Below, one piece after another: positions 21,601-33,670 of a DNA stretch of 64,000 nucleotides; position 1 is the first letter of the stretch, and the number at the start of each line of letters is the position of its first letter. This stretch comes from Acanthosepion lycidas (Eukaryota; Mollusca; Cephalopoda; Sepiida; Sepiidae), in the NCBI GenBank assembly GCA_963932145.1, contig OZ010611.1, positions 53,363,333 to 53,427,332 on the forward strand. The letters run 5' to 3'. Under the pieces are notes generated by a model, which did not search any database, had not been told where the DNA came from, and worked only from the letters and a program-made list of their open reading frames with translations. The position numbers and the translations under genes are program-made.

Positions 21601-24600
21601 CTAGAAGAGAAAATCAAGGCTAGCCCCGGTCACACGAACCAAGCTCGCCTCTTTTACCCACCTTTCGCCAAAGACTGTCGAATGCAATCGTTTTCTATCA
21701 GATCTAATCTTCATCTTGAGCTGATGCTCAAAGAATTTGATTAGATGCTGATGAGAAAGACGGTTGCCTCGCAAGACTTCCTCCTTTCGCGTCGTCCAAA
21801 TCACCATTCGAGCCGTGGCCAGCAGCGTCAGAAACACCATTCGTTTCACCCCGGAATACGGGGGCGACACATTGTCACACGCGTATGCGCGATCAATGGA
21901 CACAAGCTGTTCGGGAGTGAGACGAGCCGTCAGCTCGACGACATGGTCCCATAAGGGGCGGACCCGGGGGCAATGGTAGAAGGAGTGCGAAGCCGTTTCC
22001 TCTAAGCCAAGACCACACCGTTCACAGTCTGGCAAATCCGCCAAACCCCATATGAAAGCCTTGTCGTTGAGAGGCAGCCGATTTCGAGCCAATCGCCAGG
22101 TAAGCGAAAACTCAGGGTTACTGAGGTAATCCGCCGCTGGCGCCCAAGACCAGTAGGAGCGATACTCCTCCTCCGACAAGCCGAGCGTATCACGTAGGGA
22201 ATCCTTCGCGGGCCCCTCCACTAATCCACGATAGAAGACCTTCCTAGGCCGTGAAAGGTCACTGGACCGGGGAATGGCCTTCAAGGCCGACCGACACTCG
22301 CGGATGAAATCCGACTCGTCCCGAGGTCTACAACGGCGCTCAACCCTCGAGATGGGGGGTACTGATGGTAAGGCTAGGGAAGGCGTCCCTAACAATCCCC
22401 TCCAGAATCGGATCTCTCCCAGTCAATGCGCGGCGTAGGAAAGCCAACCTAGAGGCACGGATGTGACTCAAGAGGTGCGGCATTCCCAGCCCCCCCATGA
22501 CACGGACGTTTAGTGCAGACTCGTCTGTCGACCCTGTTCACGCGTCCCCTCCATAAAATGGAGGATAGCGATCGCTCGAGCGCCTTCCAATGGGTCTCAC
22601 AGAGAGGAAGTACAGACAATCGATAAAGAATCAGGGGGAAAATGTATGTAGCACACACCTCCGCCCTGCCCTTCACGGACAACCGCCGTCGATTCCAAGT
22701 CTTGCCGGCAGAAACGACCTTTGCAAGTACTTCAGACCAATTCTTCTCCAGCTGGAGGTCCAGTCCAAACCACACTCCAAGAATGCGGACAGGTCCATCC
22801 GTCCAACCGAAGCGGCCCGGAAGAGCGACCCCCTTCCAGGCACCTAACCGCAAGCCGGAAGACTTGTCGCGGTTTATCTTGGCCCCTGTCACCTTCACGT
22901 ACCGATCAAGCGCCTTCTGTACCGCCTTGATGTCGTCCCGGGACGACACGAAAGCAGATACGTCATCGGCGTACGCGGAAACCCTGGCTCGAGCCCCTCC
23001 ATGAACGGCGATTCCGCGTAGGGCCGGACTGCCGGTCTCGTCCTTCAGCCGGCGAAGGAGAGGCTCCAACGCCAAAGCATAAAGGAGAGGCGACAGCGGA
23101 CAACCCTGACGAACCGACCTAGACAGCACGAACGCGTCCGACAACCTTCCGTTCACCTGTACCACAGCACTGGGGGAGCGATACAGGAGGCTAATCTAGC
23201 GGCAGAAGTTGGGTGCGAATCCAGCGGCCTGCAGGACAGTAGCAAGGTAGCGATGGTCGACCCTATCAAATGCCTTGGACTGATCCAAATTGATCAGCGC
23301 GGCTTGCTCGTCGTCTTTTACACCCTCTATGATCGTGCGGATCAGATGCAGGTTGCTCTGAATTGTTCGGCCCCTCACAGAACAAGTCTGCTCAGGTCCC
23401 AACAGAGACTCGGCAACTGACTGCAAACGCTCCTGCAGGATCTTGGCCATAATCTTTAACTCTGTGTTTAGCAGAGTTATGGGCTTGTAGTCATCTAGTT
23501 TCCCCCCACCACCTTTGCCCTTTTTCAACAGAGTGATCACGCCCCTGGTGATCCGGTTGGGGATGGACCCCGACCGAAACCAGTTGTTGAACACTGCAGT
23601 CAAAATCGGAACAAAGATGTGCGACAGCCTCAAGTACAATTCATAGGGCAAACCATCCAGACCGGGCGACTTGCCTCTGCCGACCTTCTTCAAAACCGCG
23701 TAGACTTCGCCCTCCGTGATCTCTCCCTCGCAGCTAGCCGCTTCAGTCGGTGAAACCCGAGGAAAGTCAGCCAAATAGCTATGAAACTCCTCCTCACGGA
23801 GACCAGGCTCCTTGGTAAACCGGATCTCAAAATGGCGCCGAAACGCCTCGCAGATGTCGTCAGTGGCCCGAAGAGTACGCCCCTCCGGGGATTCGACTTC
23901 ACGAATGAAACGATCACCACCTCGACGGACCTCTTCCCTGCGCAGATCTGCGCCCAAATTCACAGCTTCGGAAGACATCTTGCTTAACTTATGTCTAATT
24001 ACCTGGTCCATGTACCGCTCGCTATTCGAACGATCCAGGGCCTCCTTAGCTAAGGCTATCTCTAGGGGATCCCTCCCAGCCACCGCCCGGGTGTAACTAT
24101 CTTTAAGCGTCTTCACCTTATGAGCTCTATCTAGAGCGAGCCGTTTGCTGAAATCAGTGGTGAAGGACCTAATCCTACACTTAAGGTGCTCCCACCACTT
24201 ATTCCCGATAACCGCCCCCACTAGCTCCCGCTGCACTAGTCTAATTAGCTGTTCCCGGAAGTCCTCCCTGTACAGTAAGGACAGATTGAACTTCCAGTAA
24301 CCAGCCATTCTAGGCCTACAGTCTAACGCCACCCGGGCACAAACGAGTTTGTGGTCCGAATAGCCTACCCAGTGGAACGTAGGGCACTCTAACAGATCTA
24401 TGTCGGCTCTTCTAACTAACATTCTGTCAAGGTAGCTGACTACCTTGTCAAAAGGCCAATTAAGAGCCCACGTCCACATTTTCCCCCCGGGATGATCGAC
24501 CCGGTATCTATCGACGAGACCATAATCGTCGATCAGATCAACCAGGCTACGATCGCCCCTTCTCCCGCTAGCTCCCCGCCCCCTGTCTAACTTGGGGTCC

Positions 24601-25032
24601 AGGATGGCATTCCAGTCCCCCATTAAAACTAGGCGCATTGAATACACTAGGAACGGCCCTAACCGCCGAAAAAACGAGACCCGCTACTCTCGGTCGTTGG
24701 GCGCATAAACCGCAACGGCCCGGAACGAACCACTTTTCACGGCAATATCGGCCACGATCAACCGGCCCTCGGCATCGGTATGCACAAGGTCCACCTTCGC
24801 ATCAAGAGTACGCCTGACAAGCAAAGAAACTCCTCTGGCAGAACGGTCCCCATATGCTGAATAGACGACAAAGTCATCCTCCAGCACACACGCATCGGAA
24901 CTGCAAACAAAGTGGGTATCCTCGATCGCGGCAACATCCACAATCCAGGGACAGAAGGTCCCGGAGCAGGCGGGCAGCCTTACCCCGATCCCTTACGCCC
25001 CTCACATTTAAAGTTGCTATCTTAACAGACAT
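21601..25032 (-). pseudogene. Tx1-like LINE ORF2: endonuclease-reverse transcriptase, broken
   Basis: The protein would nick target DNA and reverse-transcribe its own RNA. The start Met at 25032 opens MSVKIATLNVRGVRDRG, the first motif of APE-type endonucleases. Then come AIEDTHF (catalytic Glu region), GDWNAILD (about 24620) and YSDHKLV. The RT follows with SPGLDGLPYELY, LDQSKAFDRVDH, RSVRQGCPLSPLLYALALEP and the catalytic YADD at 22973-22962. The C-terminus carries a C-x2-C-x9-H-x4-C zinc motif near 22020-21970. Breaks visible: a frameshift near 24950, TAG at 24684-24686, TAG at 23196-23198 (between conserved blocks, where relatives usually have Trp), and frameshifts near 22490 (a run of seven G on the coding strand) and 22400. 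All motifs survive despite five lesions, so inactivation looks relatively recent. Confidence 0.88.
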
Positions 25033-25213
25033 GTTCTAAGCCTGCAAAGAAAGAAAAGAAGAAGTGCAATGAACCTATTCACATACAGGACGGAAATCTG
25101 CGGGTGAAAGGACCCCGACGGATTGTCCCAGGCTCCCCACGCCTAACTCCGACGTCATCCGTCCTTCTGTGACAATCCCGCCGACGTCCGTGGGGTAGGT
25201 TAATTTGATGGTT

Positions 25214-26952
25214 CTATATAAGGAGGGGTGGAGTAAAACTGGGACCCTCCCAGAGCAACATTGCCTTAGTTTTTTTTAAGTTGTGGTTCTCCAATTCGAA
25301 CATTCTTATATTCGGGAACGCCGCCCTCGCTTCGTATAGGTGATTCCATACTTCGAGCTGGTTCCCGGTTTCTCTTATGCAAGTTATTACACCTGGAGCT
25401 CGGGGGAAATTTTGAGGGTCTTGGATGTTTTTCCCCTCTACAGTCTCCATTTTGTAAAGTCCACCTAGAAGGGCTTTCCTCTGTTTGGAGAGGCCCTTTT
25501 TGTATTCCTCTTTATCTATTTTGCAGATCCATTCCGGACCAGAAAAGGTCTTTCTCTTTCTTTTCTTCTTTTCCCTAGATGGATGAGGAGGGGAGGAAGT
25601 GGATGAGAGGGGAGAGGTGGAAACTAAATTACGGGGAGGAGTGGAGGGAGAAGGGTGGGTAATACGGGAAGGGGAAGAAGAATGACGTCTGGTTCTTGTT
25701 GGATCTTGGGTATTTTTGAACGAAGCAGGGACGGAGATTGCCCTGGACTGCTCCATGACCTTCTCCGCCCTACCACGGTCATGATGCCTTTGTGGAGGTT
25801 CTTCATCATCTTCCTCCCTTGACCTCTTGAGGGATGTAGCTCTAGGTGGAGGTGTTTGTTCTACCTCCATTTGATCTTGTTCCGGTTGCTGCTGCTCCGA
25901 CTTGTAGGGGTTGTTGCTCTTCTGGCTGCCGGAGCTGTTGCTGTTTGTGTTGATGCAGCTGCTGTTGTTGCTGCTTTTTATCTCCTTTCTGTCTTGGAGC
26001 TTCCACCTGTTGCCTCTCTTTCTCGACTTTTTGTTCCGGGAGGGGCACCTTCTTTGCCCTCTGTTGTGGTGGCGTGTGTTGCTTCCTTGGGGTGTCTTCC
26101 TTTTTGGGTGGGGTAGACACATTCTTGGGTTTTTTGCCACCTCCTACTACTTTCCAGGTTCCTTCAGCATCCTTTGGGGTTGCTTCAGTTGTCGGGGATG
26201 TTGCCACTACTGCTGCTGTTGTTGTTGTTGTTTTCGATGATGTGGGCTGCTTTGTAGGTGGAGGGCGTTTAGCGGGGCACTCTTTAGCCATGTGGCCAGA
26301 TATCCCACAGGACCAACAAGAAGGCCTTCTGCCCTCCACCACCACCAACATTCTTCTTTCTCTACACAGAAGAACATTGGGAATCTCCATGAAACTTGAT
26401 TTGGTTATTGTGACATGTAGTTCCATATCGCCTGTTGCAATCCCCGATTTCCCGGTTAAAGTATGCACCCATACTTTGAAAAGTATGCACCCATTCTATC
26501 GGTGGATTCATCCACGGGCACACCATGTACGGTAATCCGTGTCCTACGTGTGTCCATGTATTCCGTTTGTAGTCGCAGGTTCTTAGATGTCAATATGCTT
26601 CCGGCCATTTGTCTGGCTTCCTGCTCTGTAGGAAGAAGAATATCCCACATGGCATTTGATCTTCTTGCCAGCACTTTAGGGGAAATGTGTAAGGCCTTTA
26701 GGACTTCCTCCATTGTTTCCCTGCTGACTCCGATTAATTTCCGGCTTTTTATGTCGGAAGTCAGCAGGGATACTGTTTTCTTTTTGACGGACATAAATGC
26801 CTCCTCAATTGTAAGGAATTCATTTTCCTTAAACGTATCCTTCAGTTGATTTCTTAATTCCTCATAATATTCGGCGTTTTTTCCCCTGGGTCTATCTTCT
26901 GCCCAGACACTTTTTGCAGGAGGACACCGGCGGTGTTATGTTGTCATTGCTC
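25214..26952 (-). pseudogene. Tx1-like LINE ORF1: nucleic-acid-binding protein, broken
   Basis: A likely Met at about 26952 starts MSNDNITPP and soon runs into a frameshift (about 26930). The following frame gives an N-terminal domain (26794 to 26470) with TRITVHGVPVDESTD, which looks like an RRM-type or Gag-like fold segment. After a frameshift at about 26465, beside a short duplication of a TATGCACCCAT motif, comes the zinc knuckle CWSCGISGHMAKEC (26318-26277, C-x2-C-x4-H-x4-C). A Gln/Lys/Pro-rich linker with another frameshift at about 25900 precedes a Ser/Pro/Arg-rich stretch and a final folded-looking segment (WICKIDKEEYKKGLSKQRK) ending at 25214. ORF1 proteins of this kind package LINE RNA. 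The order fits an ORF1 upstream of the endonuclease-RT ORF. Confidence 0.8.
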
Positions 26953-27378
26953 ATGGTGGCCGAAACGACCACCACAACCGATTGGATGTCTTTTGATTAT
27001 TTTTTTTTTTTAATTGAATATCATTCCAACACGGAAGCAATGTCCAGTACAAATCAAATAAAATCAGAAAGGAAAAACGGGACAAAAAAAGACAACAACA
27101 AATAATTCAATAATAAAGGTAATACAAACAAAAACGGTGGGGAGGGTAAAAAGTAAGAAAGGAAATCAACAAAAATCAAAAAAAGAAACAAAAAACACAA
27201 GTATATCTTAAGAAAACAAACTGAAAAACAGACAAAGTTTTTAGGAAAACAAAGTAAAATCAAATAAACAACTTATCAGTTCACGTATGCTATCAACCAG
27301 TTCGATGTACACAACCTCGTCCAAGGATCAACAAGACTGCAAACAGGTCAATTGCCAACTGAGGTAAAAGACCAGTCC
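26953..27378 (-). other. 5' untranslated region of the Tx1-like LINE
   Basis: Lies between the ORF1 start and the upstream TSD copy. It holds A/T homopolymers (for example a T run at 27000) and no open frame. It probably contains the internal promoter, as in other LINEs; this is inference only. Confidence 0.55.
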
Positions 27379-27395
27379 CACGAGCAAAAAACCCA

Positions 27396-27775
27396 GTGAT
27401 CAGAAACAAAAACGCGCCTGCTTTATACAGCCGAGGACCGACCACGAGTTGCATACGAATGACGAGACAACGAGATTTCGCGTTAACTGTCAGAGACTGC
27501 CTGGCATAAAACATGTACGCCGCCATTTTTTTTTTTTCACCGTTGAGGAAATGGAGTTTGCACATCGCACAGATTCGCGGGCGTTTCCGAGGTAGTCCAT
27601 TTTCACAATTTTCTCCACATGAGCAAAGAAGAAGTTTATTTATGCTTACCAGGAAGAGACAGTTGAATTTTTTTGCGGTGGATAATGAAGAAAGAAGGCT
27701 TGAAAAATTTAATACTTACAGGATAAATATAAGGATAAATATAGGGGAAATCAGTATATAATATGCCTAATTAGA
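27396..27775. other. No recognisable feature
   Basis: About 380 bases of mixed sequence with no frame or repeat I recognise. Confidence 0.45.
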
Positions 27776-27915
27776 TTGCATAAAGAGTTAGCCGGACAGG
27801 GATTAGGAGATATTACAAGAAGACAAACTTTACTAAGTGCTACAATAAAGAGGAAATTGTGGAGAGCTATGATTACCGAATGTCTGGAGGCACACGACAC
27901 ACGAAAGAAGAAGAA
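27776..27915 (+). pseudogene. LINE C-terminal fragment
   Basis: Reads GQGLGDITRRQTLLSAT and then KRKLWRAMITECLEAHDT, the extreme C-terminus of the same LINE family as 34745-35405 (there ending RKLWRAMIAHVLKGHGT). Nothing of the RT precedes it, so it is a strongly 5'-truncated insertion. It abuts the 3.4-kb trinucleotide array, which begins about 20 bases after the coding end. Confidence 0.75.
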
Positions 27916-28450
27916 TCAATGCGCAATATCTCTCGTCGTTGTCGTCATCGTCATCATAACCAGCATCATCATCATCATCATTAACAAATGCATAAGCACC
28001 AGGATCATCATACACATCATCATCACTATCACTATCACCAGCGTCGTCGTCGTCTTTATCGTCATCATCATCATCATTGTCGTCATCGGCATCGGCATCA
28101 TCATTATCATCACCGCCATTATCACAATCATCATCATCGTCGTTGTTTTCGTCATCATCATCAGCAGCAGTACTACCATCATAACCGTCGTCGTCATCAT
28201 CATCATTGTCGTCATCGGCGTCATCATCATCATCATCATTATCATTGCCATTACCACAATCATCAAAATCGTCGTTGTTGTCGTCATTAGCAGTAGCAGT
28301 AGAAGTACCACCATGAACACCGTCGTAATCGTCGTCGTCGTCGTCGTCTTTATCGTCATCATCAGCAGCAGTACCACCATCACCGACGTCGTCGTCATCA
28401 GCAGCAGCAGTACCTCCATCACCGACGTCGTCGTCATCAGCAGCAGCAGT

Positions 28451-28631
28451 ACCAACATCACCGTCGTCGTCGTCGTCCTCGTCGTCATCATCATCACGAT
28501 CATCGTTGTCGTCATGGTGATCATGAACATCGACATCACCATCACCACTACCACAATCATTATCATCATCATCGTCCTCCTCTTTATCATCATCATCTTC
28601 ATTCACAAATGCATAAGTATCACGATCATCA
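28451..28631. repeat. 181-bp block, copy 1
   Basis: Appears identical to 30556-30736. Both follow 39-bp units and both end in the CACAAATGCATAAGTATCACG motif; a variant of that motif also occurs at 27984. Confidence 0.85.
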
Positions 28632-30555
28632 TTAGCAGTAGCAGTAGAAGTACCACCATGACCACCGTCGTAATCGTCGTCGTCGTCGTCTTTATCGTCA
28701 TCATCATCATCATTGTCGTCATCGGCATAATCATCATCACCCCCGCCATTACCACAATCATCATCACCGTCGTTTTCGTTGTCATCAGCAGCAGTATACC
28801 ACCACCGTCGTCGTCGTTCTCATAGTCATCATGATCATCATTGTCGTCATCGGCATCGGCAGCGGCATCATCATCATCATCACCGCCATTACCACAATCA
28901 TCATCACCGTCGTTGTTGTTGTCAACAGCAGCAGCAGTACCAGCATCATCGACGTTGTCGTCATCAGCAGCAGCAGTACCACCATCACCGACGTCGTCGT
29001 CATCATCAGCAGCAGTACCACCATCACCGACGTCGTCGTCATCAGCAGCAGCAGTACCACCATCAGCAGCAGTAACACCATCACCGACGTCGTCGTCATC
29101 AGCAGCAGCAGTACTACCATCACCGACGTCCACGTCATCAGCAGCAGCAGTACCTCCATCAACGACGTCGTCGTCATCATCAGCAGCAGTACCTCCATCA
29201 CCGACGTCGTCGTCATCAGCAGTAGCAGTACCTCCATCACCGACGTCGTCGTCATCAGCAGTAGCAGTACCACCATCACCGACGTCGTCGTCATCAGCAG
29301 CAGCAGTACCACCATCACCGACGTCGTCGTCATCATCAGCAGCAGTACCTCCATCACCGACGTCGTCGTCATCATCAGCAGCAGTACCACCATCACCGAC
29401 GTCGTCGTCATCAGCAGCAGCAGTACCTCCATCACCGACGTCGTCGTCATCAGCAGCAGCAGTACCACCATCACCGACGTCGTTGTCATCATCAGCAGCA
29501 GTACCACCATCACCGACGTCGTCGTCATCATCAGCAGCAGTACCACCATCACCGACATCGTCGTCATCATCAGCAGCAGTACCTCCATCACCGACGTCGT
29601 CGTCATCAGCAGCAGCAGTACCACCATCACCGACGTCGTCGTCATCAGCAGCAGCAGTACCTCCATCACCGACGTCGTCGTCATCATCAGCAGCAGTACC
29701 TCCATCACCGACGTCGTTGTCATCAGCAGCAGCAGTACCACCATCACCGACGTCGTCGTCATCAGCAGCAGCAGTACCACCATCACCGACGTCGTCGTCA
29801 TCATCAGCAGCATTACCTCCATCACCGACGTCGTCGTCATCAGCAGCAGCAGTACCTCCATCACCGACGTCGTCGTCATCAGCAGCAGCAGTACCACCAT
29901 CACCGACGTCGTCGTCATCAGCAGCAGCAGTACCTCCATCACCGACGTCGTCGTCATCATCAGCAGCAGTACCTCCATCACCGATGTCGTCGTCATCATC
30001 AGCAGCAGTACCACCATCACCGACGTCGTCGTCATCAGCAGCAGCAGTACCTCCATCACCGACGTCGACGTCATCAGCAGCAGCAGTACCACCATCACCG
30101 ACGTCGTTGTCATCATCAGCAGCAGTACCTCCATCACCGACGTCGTTGTCATCATCAGCAGCAGTACCTCCATCACCGACGTCGTCGTTATCAGCAGCAG
30201 CAGTACCACCATCACCGACGTCGTTGTCATCAGCAGCAGCAGTACCACCATCACCGACGTCGTCGTCATCAGCAGCAGCAGTACCTCCATCACCGACGTC
30301 GTCGTCATCATCAGCAGCAGTACCTCCATCACCGACGTCGTCGTCATCATCAGCAGCAGTACCACCATCACCGACGTCGTTGTCATCATCAGCAGCAGTA
30401 CCACCATCACCGACGTCGTTGTCATCAGCAGCAGCAGTACCTCCATCACCGACGTCGTTGTCATCAGCAGCATCAGTACCATCATCACCGACGTCGTCGT
30501 CATCAGCAGCAGCAGTACCTCCATCACCGACGTCGTCGTCATCATCAGCAGCAGT

Positions 30556-30736
30556 ACCAACATCACCGTCGTCGTCGTCGTCCTCGTCGTCATCATCATC
30601 ACGATCATCGTTGTCGTCATGGTGATCATGAACATCGACATCACCATCACCACTACCACAATCATTATCATCATCATCGTCCTCCTCTTTATCATCATCA
30701 TCTTCATTCACAAATGCATAAGTATCACGATCATCA
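30556..30736. repeat. 181-bp block, copy 2
   Basis: Second copy of the 28451-28631 block, displaced by 2105 bp, at the far end of the 39-bp repeats. Confidence 0.85.
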
Positions 30737-31462
30737 TACACATCATCATCACTATCACCATCGTCGTCGTCGTCCACATCGTCATCATCATTATTGTCAT
30801 CATCGTAATCGGCATCATCATCATCATCAGCAGCAGCAGCAGCATCACCGCCATTACCACAATCATCAGCAGCAGCACCACCACCATCACCGCCATTTCC
30901 ACAAACATCATCATCAGCAGCAGCAGCACCAGCACCACCGCCATTACCACAATCATCATCATCGTCGTCGTCGTTTTCGTCATCATCAGCAGCAGTACTA
31001 CAATCACCACCGTCGTCGTCGTTCTCATCATCATCATCATCATCATTGTCGTCGGCATCATCATCATCACCACCGCCATTACCACAATCATCATCACCGT
31101 CATGTTGTAATCAGCAGCAGCACCACCACCACCACCATCACCGACGTCGTCATCATCATCAGCAGCAGTACCCCGATCACCACCGTCGTCGTCGTCTTCA
31201 TCATCATCATCATCATCATCACCAACATCATTGTCGTCATGGTGATCATCATCATCATCATCATAATCACCACCACTACCACCATCATCATCATCATCAT
31301 CATCGTCATCCTCTTGGTTATCATCATCATCATCATCATTATCATCATCATAGTCTTTTGGCTTAACACCTGACAGGAAAATTTCGTTAGAAAGAAATAA
31401 AAGTGAACTGAATTGTTATGTAGTATGTGTCCTTCAATATGGCAATGAATGTCCTCAAAGAA

Positions 31463-31550
31463 AATAACTATGACTACAAAATTCAAGAAGTTGTGGAGAG
31501 CCATGTCGATCAACTTCCTGAAAGGAAGACGGAGAATCTGTACGTAATAT
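31463..31550 (+). pseudogene. LINE C-terminal fragment
   Basis: Reads KFKKLWRAMSINFLKGRR on the plus strand, the same terminal motif as at 27776, followed by an AATATAATATAATAATATT tail. Together the two fragments bracket the trinucleotide array in the same orientation. Confidence 0.6.
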
Positions 31551-32280
31551 AATATAATAATATTATGTCGAGATATTGGCAGTCAAGATTCTCCAAAGAT
31601 TATCTTTTGATGTGGGAAAGATAATATTACATTTGGTTTGATAAAAACTGTACATTTTTTTAAATTAAGGATACAATAAAACAGGGACAAAATGGAATTT
31701 TGTTTTTGTTTTTATTTTTGGCTTTAAAAAAAGACAAATGTCTTAGAAATGAGAAGCTAAATGCTCGCGTGTGTAAAGGATTTGCATGTTGAGCTGATGT
31801 CAAGAAAATGGAATGATGATGAGGCTGAGAAAATTTATCACAGAAAATTTGAATGACGTTGCAGTGAATATGGGTAGGAACCATGGTGGGAAAAGAGTGT
31901 TTCGAAAAAAGGGACGAAGAGAGTGATCAGTACGAGGAAAGAAAGAGAGAAAGAACAGAGAATGAAGAAGAAAGTGAAGAAAATAACGGACGGTGAAAAA
32001 ATGAAAAGAAAGGAAGAAACAGAAATAAAGATGGTGGGGGTGGAATAAACAGTGAAGGAGAAACATTGCGAGATTAAAAGAAAGTCAAGAATGGCAAAAT
32101 GAGAAAAGAAAGAAAGTAAAATCAGGAAAGAGTAAGAGGGAAGAAAGGAAGAAAGAAAATAAGAGAAGGGAAATTAAAAAGAGAAGAAAAAGAAAAGACA
32201 AAAAAATAAGAAAGAATCTAGGAAAAAAGAAAGAAAAATAAGAGAAAAAACCGATAAAAAGAAAGAAAAAGTATGCGATA
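31551..32280. other. A/G-rich sequence, no gene
   Basis: Increasing purine bias, with AAAG-like runs from 31930. No recognisable element. Confidence 0.5.
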
Positions 32281-32312
32281 TGATCATAGATAGATAGATA
32301 GAAAAGAGAATA

Positions 32313-32316
<4 letters not shown>

Positions 32317-32358
<42 letters not shown>
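32317..32358. repeat. (AT)n microsatellite
   Basis: Pure AT tract immediately left of the MITE at 32367. Confidence 0.93.
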
Positions 32359-32361
<3 letters not shown>

Positions 32362-32366
32362 GTGCA

Positions 32367-32446
32367 AAAAGAAAGTGCAAAAATAATGTCGTTTTCTAAC
32401 ATATGTTACTATGTGAGAAAATGACATTATTTTTGCACCAACGTAA
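32367..32446. mobile_element. Mariner-type palindromic MITE, 80 bp (left end decayed)
   Basis: The right end reads TTTTTGCACCAACGTAA. The left half from GTGCAAAAATAATGTCGTTT pairs with it. The outermost left bases are replaced by A-rich sequence, and TA follows the right end. The core with ACATATGTTACTATGTGAG is shared with 58900-58979. Confidence 0.8.
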
Positions 32447-32454
32447 TAGATAGA

Positions 32455-32487
32455 AAGAAAGAAAGAAAAAAAAGAAAAGAGAATACT

Positions 32488-32535
<48 letters not shown>

Positions 32536-32710
32536 TAAAGAAAAGAGAATACTGAGATATATAGAAAAGAGAATACTTAAATTGATAGATAGATAGATAG
32601 AAAAGAGGATATTGAGATTGAAAGAAAGAAAGAAACAAACAAACAAACAAACAAAGAAGAAAGTAACAAACAAAGAAGAAAGTAACAAACAAAGGTAGTA
32701 AAACATACTG

Positions 32711-32757
<47 letters not shown>

Positions 32758-33040
32758 AGCAAAAATGAAAAAAACAAAAAAAACAAAAAAAAAAAACAAA
32801 CTTAAGAGCCCACAAACTTTAAATTAAAAATTAAAATAAAATTAAAAGCTGGGGCTGGCGCGGATGAAAATATGAAAAAATATGAGAAAGAAATTCGAGA
32901 AATATTAAAGAATGGATAATTCAGACAAAAACAAAAACTAAAAAAAATGACGAAACGCAAAGAAGGAAAGTATATTAAAACAGGAGGAGAAATGCCGAAG
33001 AATAAACAAAAAATGAAAATGGAATAGTAAATGAAGATTA
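32455..33040. repeat. Mixed (AT)n, (GA)n, (GATA)n and A-rich tracts
   Basis: AT tract at 32490-32511, GA tract at 32512-32532 and GATA at 32711-32757, then A-rich sequence. No gene. Confidence 0.85.
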
Positions 33041-33460
33041 ATGCAACTGATGTTTAGAGTTGAATCTAAAATCAAATATCAAAATTTTATATCAGTCGCC
33101 AAACCACCCCCATCCCTACCGCCTACTTTCATTGAATCCCATCCAATTTCATACTATCAAAATGATTTTCTTTTTACAAGGATTAATATGTCTTTTGTTT
33201 GTGTATCCTTCAAATGGATATTTCCTACCGATCGAATTAATAGGAAAAGTGGGTCTTTTTCGTGAGTAAGTTTGTAAAACAATAGTAAAAAGAAAAGAAT
33301 CTTTTCTTGTTGCATTGGTGTTTATTTTTGTCTGTTTTTTTTTTTCAGTTCTCGCTAGAATCTCGCGAGATTTGTGTGATGTTGTGAAAATGACGATCCG
33401 TTTTGTTTTTGCTGATGTTTTTTTCTTTCAAGTTTTTCGTTCGCAACTTTCTTTCTTCAC
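33041..33460. other. No recognisable feature
   Basis: Short open frames only; one (33160-33265) has a hydrophobic start but no other support. Confidence 0.4.
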
Positions 33461-33461
33461 A

Positions 33462-33660
<199 letters not shown>

Positions 33661-33670
33661 ATTAATTTAA

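Larger units (their letters stand above)
20900..27395 (-). mobile_element. Near-full-length Tx1-like LINE with 17-bp TSD
   Basis: The sequence CACGAGCAAAAAACCCA occurs identically at 20900-20916 and 27379-27395 and brackets the whole element. On the minus strand the order is: a 5' region of about 430 bp (27378 to about 26950), ORF1 with a CCHC knuckle, a gap of about 180 bp, ORF2 with apurinic-like endonuclease plus RT, then about 680 bp of 3' region ending in an AT-rich AAATAAATATATA tail against the TSD. The coding part is distinctly GC-richer than everything around it. A partial 3' end of the same family may lie at 43775-43930. The class call rests on the ORF2 order and motifs, which match the L1/Tx1 group. 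Confidence 0.85.
27930..31352. repeat. ATC/GTC trinucleotide array with 39-bp internal repeat
   Basis: A 3.4-kb array of CAT/CGT-type codons. All six frames lack stops over long spans because TAA/TAG/TGA are rarely possible, so the very long Asp-rich (minus) and Ser/Pro- or Ile/Val-rich (plus) frames are not evidence of a gene. The central part, 28925-30560, is about 40 copies of a 39-bp unit (ACCATCACCGACGTCGTCGT plus CATCAGCAGCAGCAGTACC), which would read as a 13-residue DDDDVGDGGTAAA repeat on the minus strand. Outer parts repeat as larger blocks. Confidence 0.93.

Noticed and set aside
28603-30777. A 724-codon Asp/Gly/Thr/Ala-rich open frame on the minus strand
   Set aside because: All frames on both strands are open through this repeat because its trinucleotides cannot form stops; no start context, splice or flanking gene supports it.
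33160-33265. Small secreted peptide (hydrophobic N-terminus on the plus strand)
   Set aside because: Two short overlapping frames in AT-rich DNA, no cysteine pattern or cleavage-site context, no conservation evidence.
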